A DNA stretch of 64,000 nucleotides from Rhizobium sp. CC-YZS058. Its GTDB lineage: Bacteria > Pseudomonadota > Alphaproteobacteria > Rhizobiales > Rhizobiaceae. The notes below the pieces were generated by a model. That model was not told the origin of the DNA. It did not search any database and saw nothing but the letters and a program-made list of their open reading frames with translations. Positions 43,070-52,223 of the stretch are shown in pieces. The position numbers and the translations under genes are program-made. Numbering within the stretch: the first letter of the stretch is position 1; every line of letters begins with the position of its first letter. Location of the stretch: positions 956,001 through 1,020,000 of the forward strand of contig NZ_JAYESJ010000001.1 in assembly GCF_034720595.1 (NCBI RefSeq), written 5' to 3'.

Positions 43070-44830
43070 ATGACCAGCATCCTCACCAATACCGCAGCGC
43101 TCTCGGCCCTGCAGACGCTCCGGGCCCTCAACAGCCGCATGGGCGAAACGCAGACCCAGGTCAGCTCCGGCCTGCGCATCCAGACAGCGGCCGACAATGC
43201 CGCCTATTGGTCGATCTCGACCACCATGCGCTCCGATGTCAAAGCGATCGGCGCCGTTGCCGATGCGCTCGGGCTCGGCAGCGCCAAGCTCGACACCGCC
43301 TATTTCGGCATCCAGTCGGTCTCCGATGTTCTCTCCGAGTTCAAGGCCAAGCTCGTTGCCGCCAAGGAGCCAGGGGTGGACCGGACGAAGATCCAGACGG
43401 AGCTCGAGCAACTGAAGGCGCAGATCGAGACGATCGCCAGCGCCGCGAGCTTCAATGGCGTCAATTGGTTGCGATCGGATATTCCCGATATCACCGACAG
43501 CGATCAAAGCCGTGTCACGCTCGTCTCTTCGCTGAGCCGGACCGCCGAAGGCATCTCCCTCGGCACCAGCGAGTTCAGCCTTTCGAAAGTCGCGCTCTTC
43601 AATTCGACAGGAGGCGGACTGCTGGAGGCCGATGCGCGGCGATTGAAGACGCTCGGCGGCATACGCTGGGCCCAACCCGGAATGGACATGCATGGCGTCT
43701 ATCAAAGCTATCCGGACAATGACCGGATCGGGAACACCGGGCAGTTCACCTTCACGTTCACTGGACCCGTCACCTTTGCGGCAGGCGATACGCTGAGCTT
43801 CGACGTGACCGTCGATGCCGACAATCCGGCCGATGTCGATGCCCCGCACAATCTCGGCAAGATGACCTCGATCCTGATTACGCGTGCCTTGATCGACAGT
43901 GTCTTGCCCGGCGCAAACGGGACGATCTCCACGTTCCAGCAATATGCCGACGTTCTCAACCAGGCGCTGAGCGGGCAGAATGCCGATGCTTCGGCACGTT
44001 TGACATATGACTATTACGGCAATGTCATTCCGAACAGAATTAATCTGACGACGAGGGAAAGTTCCGGGCTCGACGGTTCGTCGATCGAAATCGGCAATGT
44101 CGTCGGCCCGGCGGCAGGGCTGAGCCCGACACCGGCTCAGTACGGACCACGATCCTCCGCCATGACGCTGTCCTTCGTTCCCTTCGAGGTTTTCAAGGAC
44201 GGGGATGAGCCGAGGGGGGTCGAGGTCGATTTCTTCTTTTCCGTCAATGGTGCGCCCAGCACGCATCACAGCTTCGATCGGCAGACGGTGAACGACCTGC
44301 TTGGCAAGACGACCGGAAAGGTCGAGACGGATGACGAGATGGTGCTGCTGCTGCAGTCAATGATCAGCGCCGACTGGCCGGATGTGATCATCGAGAAGAC
44401 AGCGGCCGATACCATCTCGGTCCGATCGGACAAGGCGGTCGATCGCCTGGGTGGGGCGAAGACATCGATTGGTTTCATCGGGATCACCGTCAGTATCGAG
44501 CCGATCGCGGAAGACAATCTGCGAGATATCGACATCGTTGCCAATCCGCAGATGCTCGATCGCAACATTGCCTATGTCGAAGTGGTGTCCAGCAACGTGA
44601 TCGACGCAGCCGCCCAGCTGGGTGCGCTGAAGATGCGTGTCGACAAGCAACAGTCCTTCACGCAGACGCTGATGGACTCGCTGGACAGTGGCATCGGTCG
44701 GCTGGTGGATGTTGATATGAACGAAGCGTCGGTGCGGCTCAAGGCCCTGCAGACCCAGGAGCAGCTGGCGATCCAAGCGCTGCAGATCGCCAACTCCGAC
44801 GCCTCCAATATCATGCAGCTCTTTCGCTGA
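43070..44830 (+). CDS. flagellin, enlarged central domain
   Basis: A 586-residue flagellin. The N-terminal D0/D1 region is typical (SILTNTAALSALQTLRALNS, RIQTAADNAAYWSIS), as is the C-terminus (VDMNEASVRLKALQTQEQLA, QIANSDASNIMQLFR). The middle (about 150-480) is a long variable region with YDYYGNVIPNRINLTTRESS and IEIGNVVGPAAG, larger than in most rhizobial flagellins of 300-430 residues. No other flagellar gene is nearby. The ATG at 43070 starts the conserved part; an upstream ATG adds 13 unrelated residues. A strong hairpin follows. Confidence 0.93.
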   Translation: MTSILTNTAALSALQTLRALNSRMGETQTQVSSGLRIQTAADNAAYWSISTTMRSDVKAIGAVADALGLGSAKLDTAYFGIQSVSDVLSEFKAKLVAAKEPGVDRTKIQTELEQLKAQIETIASAASFNGVNWLRSDIPDITDSDQSRVTLVSSLSRTAEGISLGTSEFSLSKVALFNSTGGGLLEADARRLKTLGGIRWAQPGMDMHGVYQSYPDNDRIGNTGQFTFTFTGPVTFAAGDTLSFDVTVDADNPADVDAPHNLGKMTSILITRALIDSVLPGANGTISTFQQYADVLNQALSGQNADASARLTYDYYGNVIPNRINLTTRESSGLDGSSIEIGNVVGPAAGLSPTPAQYGPRSSAMTLSFVPFEVFKDGDEPRGVEVDFFFSVNGAPSTHHSFDRQTVNDLLGKTTGKVETDDEMVLLLQSMISADWPDVIIEKTAADTISVRSDKAVDRLGGAKTSIGFIGITVSIEPIAEDNLRDIDIVANPQMLDRNIAYVEVVSSNVIDAAAQLGALKMRVDKQQSFTQTLMDSLDSGIGRLVDVDMNEASVRLKALQTQEQLAIQALQIANSDASNIMQLFR

Positions 44831-44841
44831 ACGCTCGTAGG

Positions 44842-44874
44842 AAAAACAGCCGCGCCGCCCCGGGGCGGCGCGGC
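44842..44874. terminator. strong terminator between flagellin and cupredoxin genes
   Basis: GCCGCGCCGCCCC / GGGGCGGCGCGGC is a 13+13 perfect palindrome. AAAAA on its left gives the minus-strand (cupredoxin) transcript a U-run; the plus side has CTAGTCTGTCTT. It serves converging genes. Confidence 0.8.
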
Positions 44875-44884
44875 CTAGTCTGTC

Positions 44885-45340
44885 TTACTTCGTCACTGTC
44901 AGCTTGCCCTGCATGCCGGCTTCGTAGTGGCCCTTGATGTTGCAGAAGACGAGGTAGGTGCCGGGCTTCAGGGTGGCCTTCAGCGTTCCGTCCTGGCCGG
45001 GCTTCAGGTCTTCCACTTCGCCGAGGCTCTTCAGCTTGGATTCGTCGACCCGGTGCTTGGTCGTGTTGAGCGGGATGGCCTGGTCGGCGGATTTCAGATG
45101 CACGACGATCATTTCGTGCTCTTCGCTCACCGCATCATTGTGCACGTTGAACACGGCCGGGCCGGCCTTGACGGTGGCGGGTTCCAGCGTCAACGTCATC
45201 GGGCCGCCGCCTTCGCCGCCTTCCACCACCTTGATGGTCGTGGCGGCGCCGGCTGCAAGAGCGGGCGTGGAGAGCGCGGCGCCGGTGGCGAGTGCGCTTG
45301 CGAAGAGGGCGGAGAGAGCGAGGCGGGAGGTCTTGGTCAT
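44885..45340 (-). CDS. exported cupredoxin (blue copper) protein
   Basis: A 151-residue protein. The signal peptide is TKTSRLALSALFASALATGA with TPALA cleavage. The copper site follows the plastocyanin/azurin order: His in EEHEMIVVHLKS, then Cys, His and Met in FCNIKGHYEAGMQGKLTV. It is probably a periplasmic electron carrier or copper-binding protein. The ATG at 45340 has AAGGAGTTCGCCTTC. The 250-bp upstream gap shows no evident regulator. Confidence 0.88.
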   Translation of the reverse strand: MTKTSRLALSALFASALATGAALSTPALAAGAATTIKVVEGGEGGGPMTLTLEPATVKAGPAVFNVHNDAVSEEHEMIVVHLKSADQAIPLNTTKHRVDESKLKSLGEVEDLKPGQDGTLKATLKPGTYLVFCNIKGHYEAGMQGKLTVTK

Positions 45341-45590
45341 GAAGGCGAACTCCTTGTTCAGAGCCCGGACGTTGAGAAACGGGCTGGTGGTGCCGCGCCA
45401 TCCGTGATGGAGCCTGCGTGCGTCGCTTCCGCCTTGCGAAACCGGAGGCTGAAGCGAGACATGCGGCGCCGGCGAGACCGGTGCGGCAGTCACGGAATAG
45501 TCCGTCCCGCCTGTCCATCAGCCTTCCATGGTTATGCTTTCCGAGGTTGTATCGTTCGCAGGCCGTGACATACGAAGTGGAGGAGAGGGC

Positions 45591-46376
45591 TTACACGGCC
45601 TCGCGCACGAAGCCTCTGCTCGCCACCATCAGCCTGCGCGTATAATCCTCGGCCAGCCGGCCCTGAACGAGGGCCTCGGTCGTCAGATATTCGACCACGC
45701 GGCCCTGCCGCATCACGGCCAGACGGTCGCACATATGAGTGACGACACCGAGATCGTGGCTGACCATGATGAAGGTCAGCCCGCGGTCGCGCCGCAGCTG
45801 TTCGAGCAGGTTCAGCACTTCGGCCTGTACGGAAGCATCGAGCGCCGAAGTCGGCTCGTCGAGCAGCAGGATGGAAGGCTCGACGATCAGCGCGCGGGCA
45901 ATCGCCACGCGCTGGCGCTGGCCGCCGGAGAGCTGGTGCGAGTAGCGGAAACGGAAGCTCGAGCCGAGCCCGACTTCGTCGAGCGCGCGGCGGATACGCG
46001 GCTCGGCATCGGCAATGCCGTGGATCGCCAGCGGCTCCTGCAGCAGCCGGTCGATCGTCTGGCGCGGATGCAGCGAGCCATAGGGATCCTGGAAGACCAT
46101 CTGCACGGCGCGGTAGAAGCTCTTGTCGCGATGGCTGCCTTCGAGCCTGCGGCCGGTTATGGTGATCTCTCCGGATTCGACCGGCGCCAGGCCGGCGATC
46201 GCCCTGAGCAGCGTCGATTTGCCCGAGCCGCTTTCGCCGACGAGGCCATAGGATTCGCCGCGTGCAACGCGGATCGAGACGTCGTCCAGCGCACGAAAGC
46301 CGTCATAGACGACGCGAATGTGGTCGGCGGAGATCGCAGGATCGTTCGGCTGCGGGGTGAGGGAGGCTGTGCTCAT
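45591..46376 (-). CDS. dppF: dipeptide/oligopeptide ABC transporter ATP-binding protein (DppF-like)
   Basis: A 261-residue ATPase with Walker A GESGSGKST, signature [15 protein letters not shown], Walker B ILLLDEPTSALD and H-loop MVSHDLGVV. It is the last gene of the dipeptide operon and overlaps dppD by four bases (ATGA-type overlap at 46373-46376). The C-terminal Cys cluster found in many DppF proteins is absent; it is shorter than the usual 320-340 residues. Confidence 0.9.
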   Translation of the reverse strand: MSTASLTPQPNDPAISADHIRVVYDGFRALDDVSIRVARGESYGLVGESGSGKSTLLRAIAGLAPVESGEITITGRRLEGSHRDKSFYRAVQMVFQDPYGSLHPRQTIDRLLQEPLAIHGIADAEPRIRRALDEVGLGSSFRFRYSHQLSGGQRQRVAIARALIVEPSILLLDEPTSALDASVQAEVLNLLEQLRRDRGLTFIMVSHDLGVVTHMCDRLAVMRQGRVVEYLTTEALVQGRLAEDYTRRLMVASRGFVREAV

Positions 46377-47206
46377 AGGGCCCATTCCGGCTTGCGATCG
46401 AGGACGGGCAGGGGATGGCGGTCGGCGCCGATCTCCGGCATGCAGGCGAGCAGCCCCTGCGTGTAAGGGTGCTTGGCCTGCTTGAGGTCGCGCGCGGCGA
46501 TCTCCTCGACGATCCGCCCGGCATACATGACGATCACCCGGTCGCAGAAGGAGGAGACGAGACGCAGATCGTGGCTGATGAAGATCAGCCCCATGCCGCG
46601 TTCGGCGACCAGCTGGTCGAGGATGGCGAGCACGTCGAGCTGGACGGTGACGTCGAGCGCGGAGGTCGGCTCGTCGGCGATCAAGAGCTCCGGTTCGGCG
46701 ATCAGCATCATGGCGATCATCACCCGCTGGCCCATGCCGCCCGAAACCTCGTGCGGGTACAGGTCGTAGACGCGGTCCGGCTCGCGGATCTGCACCGCCT
46801 CCAGCATAGCAAGCGCACGGCTGCGTGCCTCGCTGCCCGAAACGCGGCGATGGGTGCGCAATGTTTCGACGATCTGGCGGCCGATCGTCATCACCGGGTT
46901 CAGCGAATATTTCGGATCCTGCAGGATCATGGCGATGCGATTGCCGCGCAGCGACCGGCGCTCGCGCGCGCTGGCCTTCATGAGGTCGATGCCGTCGAAC
47001 GCCAGCGTTTCGGCCGAAATGCGCGCCTGAGGCGGCGTGAGGCCCATGATGGCGCGGCCGGTCTGGGATTTTCCCGATCCGCTTTCGCCGACGATGCCCA
47101 GCCGCTCGCGGCCGAGCGTGAAGCTGACGCCGCGCACGGCTTCCACAAGGCCTGTGCGCGTCGGGAAGGAGACGCGCAGGTCCTTGACGGTCAGGAGCGG
47201 GGTCAT
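46373..47206 (-). CDS. dppD: dipeptide/oligopeptide ABC transporter ATP-binding protein (DppD-like)
   Basis: A 277-residue ATPase with Walker A GESGSGKSQTGR, signature VSGGMGQRVMIAMML, Walker B LLIADEPTSALDVTVQ and H-loop FISHDLRLV. The C-terminal part HPYTQGLLACMPEIG is the family's oligopeptide-transport domain. It overlaps dppC by four bases and dppF by four. Confidence 0.92.
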   Translation of the reverse strand: MTPLLTVKDLRVSFPTRTGLVEAVRGVSFTLGRERLGIVGESGSGKSQTGRAIMGLTPPQARISAETLAFDGIDLMKASARERRSLRGNRIAMILQDPKYSLNPVMTIGRQIVETLRTHRRVSGSEARSRALAMLEAVQIREPDRVYDLYPHEVSGGMGQRVMIAMMLIAEPELLIADEPTSALDVTVQLDVLAILDQLVAERGMGLIFISHDLRLVSSFCDRVIVMYAGRIVEEIAARDLKQAKHPYTQGLLACMPEIGADRHPLPVLDRKPEWAL

Positions 47207-48129
47207 TGGCCGGCCTCCCGTGGGTCGAGCGCATCGCGCAGCCCGTCGCCGAGCAGGTTGAAGGCAAGGCTGACGAGCAGGATCGCGACCCCGGGCATGG
47301 TGGCCACCCACCACTGATCGAGGATGAAGCGTCGGCCGGAGGCGATCATCGCCCCCCATTCGGGCAGCGGCGGCTGCGCGCCGAGGCCAAGAAAGCCCAA
47401 GCCCGCGGCGGTGAGAATGATGCCGGCCATGTCCAGCGTCACGCGCACGATCAGCGAGGAGAGGCACATGGGCATGACATGGCGCAGCACGATGCGGAAG
47501 GGCGAGGCGCCCATCAGCCGCACGGCTGAAATATAGTCGGCATGGCGCACGGCCAGCGTTTCGGCCCGCGCGATGCGGGCATAGGGCGGCCAGGAGGTGA
47601 TGGCGATGGCGAGAATGGCATTCTCGATGCCGGGGCCCATGGCGGCGACGAAGGCGAGCGCCAGGACGAGCTTGGGAAAGGCGAGGAAGATATCGGTGAT
47701 GCGCATCAGCACCGCATCCACCCATCCGCCCGCATAGCCGGCGACAGCACCGACGAGCAGGCCGATCGGTGCTGCGATGATTGCCACGAGGATGATGACG
47801 AGCAGCGTCAGCCGCGAGCCGTAGATGAGGCGCGAGAGAATGTCGCGGCCCTGGTCGTCGGTGCCGAGCAGAAAGCCGGGGGAGCCCGGCGGCAGCAGCC
47901 GCGTGGCGGAGAGATCGCCGGCAATCGGCGAATGCGGCGCCAGAAGATCGGCAAAGAGCGCGACGAGGATCAGCAGCACGAGGATGGCGAGGCCGAGAAC
48001 GGCCAGCGGATTGGCGGAAAACCGCCGCCAGCCCATATAGGCGCGGCCGAGCCGGGCTTGCAGTCTTGAGTCCGGGCGATCGCTCAGCAGCCACTCGCGG
48101 CGGGTCATGGGGGAGGCAGGAAGGGTCAT
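47203..48129 (-). CDS. dppC: dipeptide/oligopeptide ABC transporter permease (DppC-like)
   Basis: A 308-residue permease with an N-terminal helix LAVLGLAILVLLILVALFAD, the loop LAPHSPIAGDLSATRLLPPG, LGTDDQGRDILSRLIYGSRL and the EAA-type loop ETLAVRHADYISAVRLMGAS. These are DppC/OppC hallmarks. It overlaps dppB by four bases. Confidence 0.93.
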   Translation of the reverse strand: MTLPASPMTRREWLLSDRPDSRLQARLGRAYMGWRRFSANPLAVLGLAILVLLILVALFADLLAPHSPIAGDLSATRLLPPGSPGFLLGTDDQGRDILSRLIYGSRLTLLVIILVAIIAAPIGLLVGAVAGYAGGWVDAVLMRITDIFLAFPKLVLALAFVAAMGPGIENAILAIAITSWPPYARIARAETLAVRHADYISAVRLMGASPFRIVLRHVMPMCLSSLIVRVTLDMAGIILTAAGLGFLGLGAQPPLPEWGAMIASGRRFILDQWWVATMPGVAILLVSLAFNLLGDGLRDALDPREAGQ

Positions 48130-49199
48130 CGCGCGCGCGTCCTCGGATCAAGCGTCCGGTAGAGCAGGTCGGACAGGATGTTGATGGCGATGAAGATCGA
48201 GCCGATGACGATCGTGCCGCCGAGCACGGCGTTCATGTCGGCATTCTGCAGCGAATTGGTGATGTAGAGCCCAATGCCCGGCCAGGAAAACACGGTCTCC
48301 GTCAACACCGAGCCCTCAAGCAGGCTTGCATAGGAGAGCGCGATGACGGTGATCAGCGGCACGGCGGCATTGCGCAGCGCATGGCCCCAGATGATCCGTC
48401 CCTCGGAAAGCCCCTTCGCCCGCGCAGCCACCACATATTCCTGCGCCAGCTCGTTGAGCATGAAGGAGCGCGTCATGCGGCTGATATAGGCGAGCGAGAC
48501 ATAGCCGAGCAGGCTCGCCGGCAGGATGAGGTGGCGAAAGACGTCGCGAAACACGTCCCACTGCCCCTGCCAGGCGGAATCGAGCAGGAAGAGCCCGGTC
48601 GTCGGCGTGAAGGAATATTCGTAGGCCACATCGATGCGGCCGGGAAAGGCCACCCATTGCAGCTTGGCATAGAAGAGCAGAAGCGCCAGCAGTCCGAGCC
48701 AGAAGATCGGCATGGAATAGCCGATGAGGCCGATCACCCGCACCGCCTGGTCGATCAGGCTGCCGCGCTTGACGGCGGCGAGAACGCCGAGCGGCACGCC
48801 GAGCAGGCTGCCGATCAGCGTGCCGACAGTGGCGAGCTCGAAGGTGGCGGGCAGCACGCGGCGGATATCGGTCATGACCGGATTGGTGGTGAGCACCGAA
48901 TTGCCGAAATTGCCCTGCAGCGCATCGAGAAGATAGCGGTAGAATTGCTGGTAGAGCGGCAGGTCGAGGCCCATTTCGATCCGCACGCGCTCGACCACGC
49001 TGGCGGACGCCCGGTCGCCGGTGACGGCCAGAACCGGATCGATCGGGATCACCCGGCCGATGAAGAAGGTGACGGCGAGAAGGCCGAGATAGGTGGTGGC
49101 AACGACGATGAGGAAGCGGCCGATCATGGCCGCTCCGCTGCGGGCGCGGGCGCTGCGCGAGCGCCCGGCCACCATCTGCGAGGTTTCGGGAAGAGTCAC
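48126..49199 (-). CDS. dppB: dipeptide/oligopeptide ABC transporter permease (DppB-like)
   Basis: A 357-residue permease. It has a first helix (FLIVVATTYLGLLAVTFFIG), the family segment IRRVLPATFELATVGTLIGS and the EAA-type loop YVVAARAKGLSEGRIIWGHA. It starts 13 bp after the dppA stop. It forms the channel with DppC for peptide uptake. Confidence 0.92.
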   Translation of the reverse strand: MTLPETSQMVAGRSRSARARSGAAMIGRFLIVVATTYLGLLAVTFFIGRVIPIDPVLAVTGDRASASVVERVRIEMGLDLPLYQQFYRYLLDALQGNFGNSVLTTNPVMTDIRRVLPATFELATVGTLIGSLLGVPLGVLAAVKRGSLIDQAVRVIGLIGYSMPIFWLGLLALLLFYAKLQWVAFPGRIDVAYEYSFTPTTGLFLLDSAWQGQWDVFRDVFRHLILPASLLGYVSLAYISRMTRSFMLNELAQEYVVAARAKGLSEGRIIWGHALRNAAVPLITVIALSYASLLEGSVLTETVFSWPGIGLYITNSLQNADMNAVLGGTIVIGSIFIAINILSDLLYRTLDPRTRAR

Positions 49200-49212
49200 G
49201 CGCTCGCCCCGA

Positions 49213-50856
49213 TCAGTCCTTGGAGACCCCTTCGAGGAAGGTATTGTCGAAGCTCGGACCGAGCTTGAAGCCCTTCACGGCCTTGCTGAGCCCGGCGACT
49301 TCCGTCACCTGATAGACGACGACGAAGGGACCGCGCTCGAGGACAGCCTTCTGCAGGCTCTTGTACATGTCGGCGCGCTTGGTCGGGTCCTTTTCCAGAA
49401 GGGCAGCCTTGGTCTGCTCGGTCAGGTCCGGAACGTCCCAGGCATTGCGCCAGGCGAGCGTCTTGTTCTTGCCTTCGTCGGAATTGTCGTAGTTGATCGT
49501 GAAGGTCTCGGCGTTCGAGTTCGGGTCGAAGTAATCCTGGCCCCAGATGCCGATATAGATGTCATGCGTGCGGGCGCGGAACTTGGTCAGCGTCTGCTTG
49601 CCGTCACCGGGGATGATTTCGATCTTGATGCCGGCCTGGGCCGCCGTCTGCTGGATCGACTGGGCGATGCCGGTGGTCGGTTCGTTGTTGCGCACGTCCA
49701 TCGTCACCGAGAAGCCATCCGCCAGGCCGGCCTTGGCGAGCAACTCCTTGGCCTTGGCAACGTCGAACTTGTAAGGGTTCTCGTCGAGTTCGCCGAGCAC
49801 GCCCTTCGGCAGGAAGGTCTGGTGCACTTCGCCGACGCCCTTGATCAGCGTCGCGCCGATGCCGCTGTAGTCGACCAGATATTTGAAGGCTTCGATCACC
49901 TCGGGCTTGGCGAGGTTCGGGTTCTTCTGGTTCAGGCTGAAGTAGAAGACCGTGCCCTTGGGCGCCGCATCCTGCGTCAGCGCGTCGTTCTTGGCGACGG
50001 CGTCGAGATCGCCCGGCTCCAGGTTGCGGGCGATGTCGATATCGCCGTTCTCAAGCGCCAGACGCTGGCCGGAGCTTTCCTTCAGGTGGCGATAGATAAC
50101 GCGGGCAAGCTTCGGCTTCTCGCCGAAATAATTGTCGTTGCGCTCCAGCACCACCACTTCGTTGGCGCGCCATTCGCGCAGCTTGAAGGGGCCGGAACCG
50201 GCGAAGTTGGTCTTCAGCCAGCCATTGCCGAAATCGTTGTCCCACTTGTATTCGGCGCTCGGCGTCACGGAGGCGACATGCTCCATGACCAGCTTCTTGT
50301 CGACGATCGAGCCGACGGTCGCGGTCAGGCAGTTGAGCACGAAGCTCGGCGCATAGGCCTTGTCGACGGTGAGCGTGAAGGTGGTCGGGTCGACCGCCTT
50401 CGCCTTTTCGGTCACGTTGTCGCCGTTCAGGCCGAACTGGGTGAGGATGAAGGCCGGGCTCTTGTCCATCTTGATGACGCGCTCGATCGACCAGGCGACA
50501 TCCTCGGCCGTGATCGGGTTGCCCGACGCGAAGGTCATGCCGGACTTGAGCTTGAACGTATAGGTCATCCCGTCATCGGAGACCGTCCAGCTTTCGGCGA
50601 GGTCGCCCTTGACCTTCGACGTGTCGGCGAGATCGAGGCGGACGAGAAGATTATAGGTGTTGGCGGTGATCTCGGCGGTGGAAATCTCGAAAGCTTCGCC
50701 CGGATCGAGCGAGATGATGTCGTCGATCGCCCAGGCCTGGACCAGCGTATCGGCCGGCGGCGCGGCATAGACGGACGGGGCGCCGGCCGACAGCATCATC
50801 GCCATGGCAACGCCGGCGGCAAGGCGGCGGAAGGGGGTCTTGGTGAAACGCATCAT
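49213..50856 (-). CDS. dppA: dipeptide/oligopeptide ABC transporter substrate-binding protein (DppA-like)
   Basis: A 547-residue family 5 solute-binding protein. The signal peptide is MMRFTKTPFRRLAAGVAMAM with cleavage near VYA-AP. Family wording includes VQAWAIDDIISLDPGEAFEI, LAESWTVSDDGMTYTFKLKS and FGNGWLKTNFAGSGPFKLRE. ATG 50856 has AGGGAACAG upstream. It binds small peptides or a related ligand in the periplasm. It follows the dipeptidase by 49 bp. Confidence 0.92.
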   Translation of the reverse strand: MMRFTKTPFRRLAAGVAMAMMLSAGAPSVYAAPPADTLVQAWAIDDIISLDPGEAFEISTAEITANTYNLLVRLDLADTSKVKGDLAESWTVSDDGMTYTFKLKSGMTFASGNPITAEDVAWSIERVIKMDKSPAFILTQFGLNGDNVTEKAKAVDPTTFTLTVDKAYAPSFVLNCLTATVGSIVDKKLVMEHVASVTPSAEYKWDNDFGNGWLKTNFAGSGPFKLREWRANEVVVLERNDNYFGEKPKLARVIYRHLKESSGQRLALENGDIDIARNLEPGDLDAVAKNDALTQDAAPKGTVFYFSLNQKNPNLAKPEVIEAFKYLVDYSGIGATLIKGVGEVHQTFLPKGVLGELDENPYKFDVAKAKELLAKAGLADGFSVTMDVRNNEPTTGIAQSIQQTAAQAGIKIEIIPGDGKQTLTKFRARTHDIYIGIWGQDYFDPNSNAETFTINYDNSDEGKNKTLAWRNAWDVPDLTEQTKAALLEKDPTKRADMYKSLQKAVLERGPFVVVYQVTEVAGLSKAVKGFKLGPSFDNTFLEGVSKD

Positions 50857-50905
50857 GTCGTCTGTTCCCTGTTGAACGGCCTTATGGCCCTTTTTCACGC
50901 GTGCT

Positions 50906-51961
50906 TCAGCCGGCTTCGTGCCAGGCTTCAGCAAGGATTCTCAGCCAGTTTTCCCGGCAGATTTTCGTTAGTTCTTGCTCACCATAACCGGCGGCTTTCA
51001 GAGCGGCAACGAGGTTCTGGTTGCCTGCGGCGTCGGCGATCCCCTGCGGAATGGTGGCGCCGTCGAAGTCGGAACCGAGCGCCACGCAGTCGATTCCGAC
51101 GCGCTCGACCAGATGATCGAGATGGCGGACCATGTCGGAGAGCGGAGTATCGGCATTCTCAAGTCCGTCCGGCCTGAGCATGGTGGTGGCGTAGTTGAGG
51201 CCGACAAGGCCGCGCCGTTCGCGGATCGCGTCGAGCTGCTTGTCCGTCAGGTTGCGTGCGACGGGGGTCAGCGCATGGGCATTGGAATGGCTGGCGACCA
51301 GCGGTTTGGTGCTCGCCTTCGCCACGTCCCAGAAGCCTTGCTCGGTGATATGGGCGAGGTCGATCAGGATGCCGAGCCTGTCACAGGCCTTGACCAGCGC
51401 CACGCCGGCCTGGGTCAGGCCCGGCCCCGTGTCGGGGTCCATCGGGTAGGCAAAGGGCACGCCATGGCCGAAGAGGTTGTGGCGGCTCCACACCGGGCCA
51501 AGCGAGCGAAGGCCCGCGGCGTAGAAGGTTTCCAGCGCGTCGAGATTGATGTCGATCGCCTCGCAGCCTTCCATGTGCAGGACGGCGGCGAAGACCTGGT
51601 CTTCCATCGCCTGCCGGATGTCCGCCGTGGTCCGGCAAAGGCGCCAGGCTCCGGCCCGGTCCAGCTGCAGCGCGATGGAGGTGAACTCGATCGCGATATC
51701 GAGCGAGGACTGGCGCTCGAGCGGTGCCGCCATTGGCGTCACATAATGGCCCTTCTCATCCGGCTCGCGCAGGACGAGATCGCCCGAAGGAATGTAGATC
51801 GCGCAAAGTCCACCGACGAGGCCGCCACGGCGCGCACGCGGCACGTCGATATGGCCGGCTGCCGTGCCGTTCTTGAACTCGGCAATCGGATCGCCGCCGG
51901 TCTTGGCGGTATGCCAGAGACGAAGCAGCACGTCGTTATGGCCGTCGAACACTGCTTCCAT
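50906..51961 (-). CDS. membrane dipeptidase-like (M19) peptidase
   Basis: A 351-residue zinc dipeptidase of the renal-dipeptidase family. Metal-binding regions are VFDGHNDVLLRLW at the N-terminus, HMEGCEAI, GILIDLAHITEQGFWDVA and ASHSNAHALTP. It splits dipeptides, so it fits as the first gene of the dpp operon. The ATG at 51961 has GGAAGTGA in front; an ATG five codons earlier is possible. The product has no signal peptide and should be cytoplasmic. Confidence 0.92.
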   Translation of the reverse strand: MEAVFDGHNDVLLRLWHTAKTGGDPIAEFKNGTAAGHIDVPRARRGGLVGGLCAIYIPSGDLVLREPDEKGHYVTPMAAPLERQSSLDIAIEFTSIALQLDRAGAWRLCRTTADIRQAMEDQVFAAVLHMEGCEAIDINLDALETFYAAGLRSLGPVWSRHNLFGHGVPFAYPMDPDTGPGLTQAGVALVKACDRLGILIDLAHITEQGFWDVAKASTKPLVASHSNAHALTPVARNLTDKQLDAIRERRGLVGLNYATTMLRPDGLENADTPLSDMVRHLDHLVERVGIDCVALGSDFDGATIPQGIADAAGNQNLVAALKAAGYGEQELTKICRENWLRILAEAWHEAG

Positions 51962-52223
51962 GTCTGTCACTTCCATGCCTGCCGACGCTGCCGAGCGCCG
52001 ACTGCGTCAAATTTCAGGCATGATACTAGCCATGCTGCGCCGCGGCGCAAGCGGCCCAGACCGGGATGTCCACCGTTGCAATCCGGGCACGGCGGGCATC
52101 CCATTCCAGGATCGATGCTTGGTAAGCGGAAAAACGCGTTCCTCCTCCCTGACAAATCTGGCACATCTGCGCCTTCAGGCGTGTCGGCTGCTCAAGTGGC
52201 GCGCAGCGGAACAGGATTGCGTC

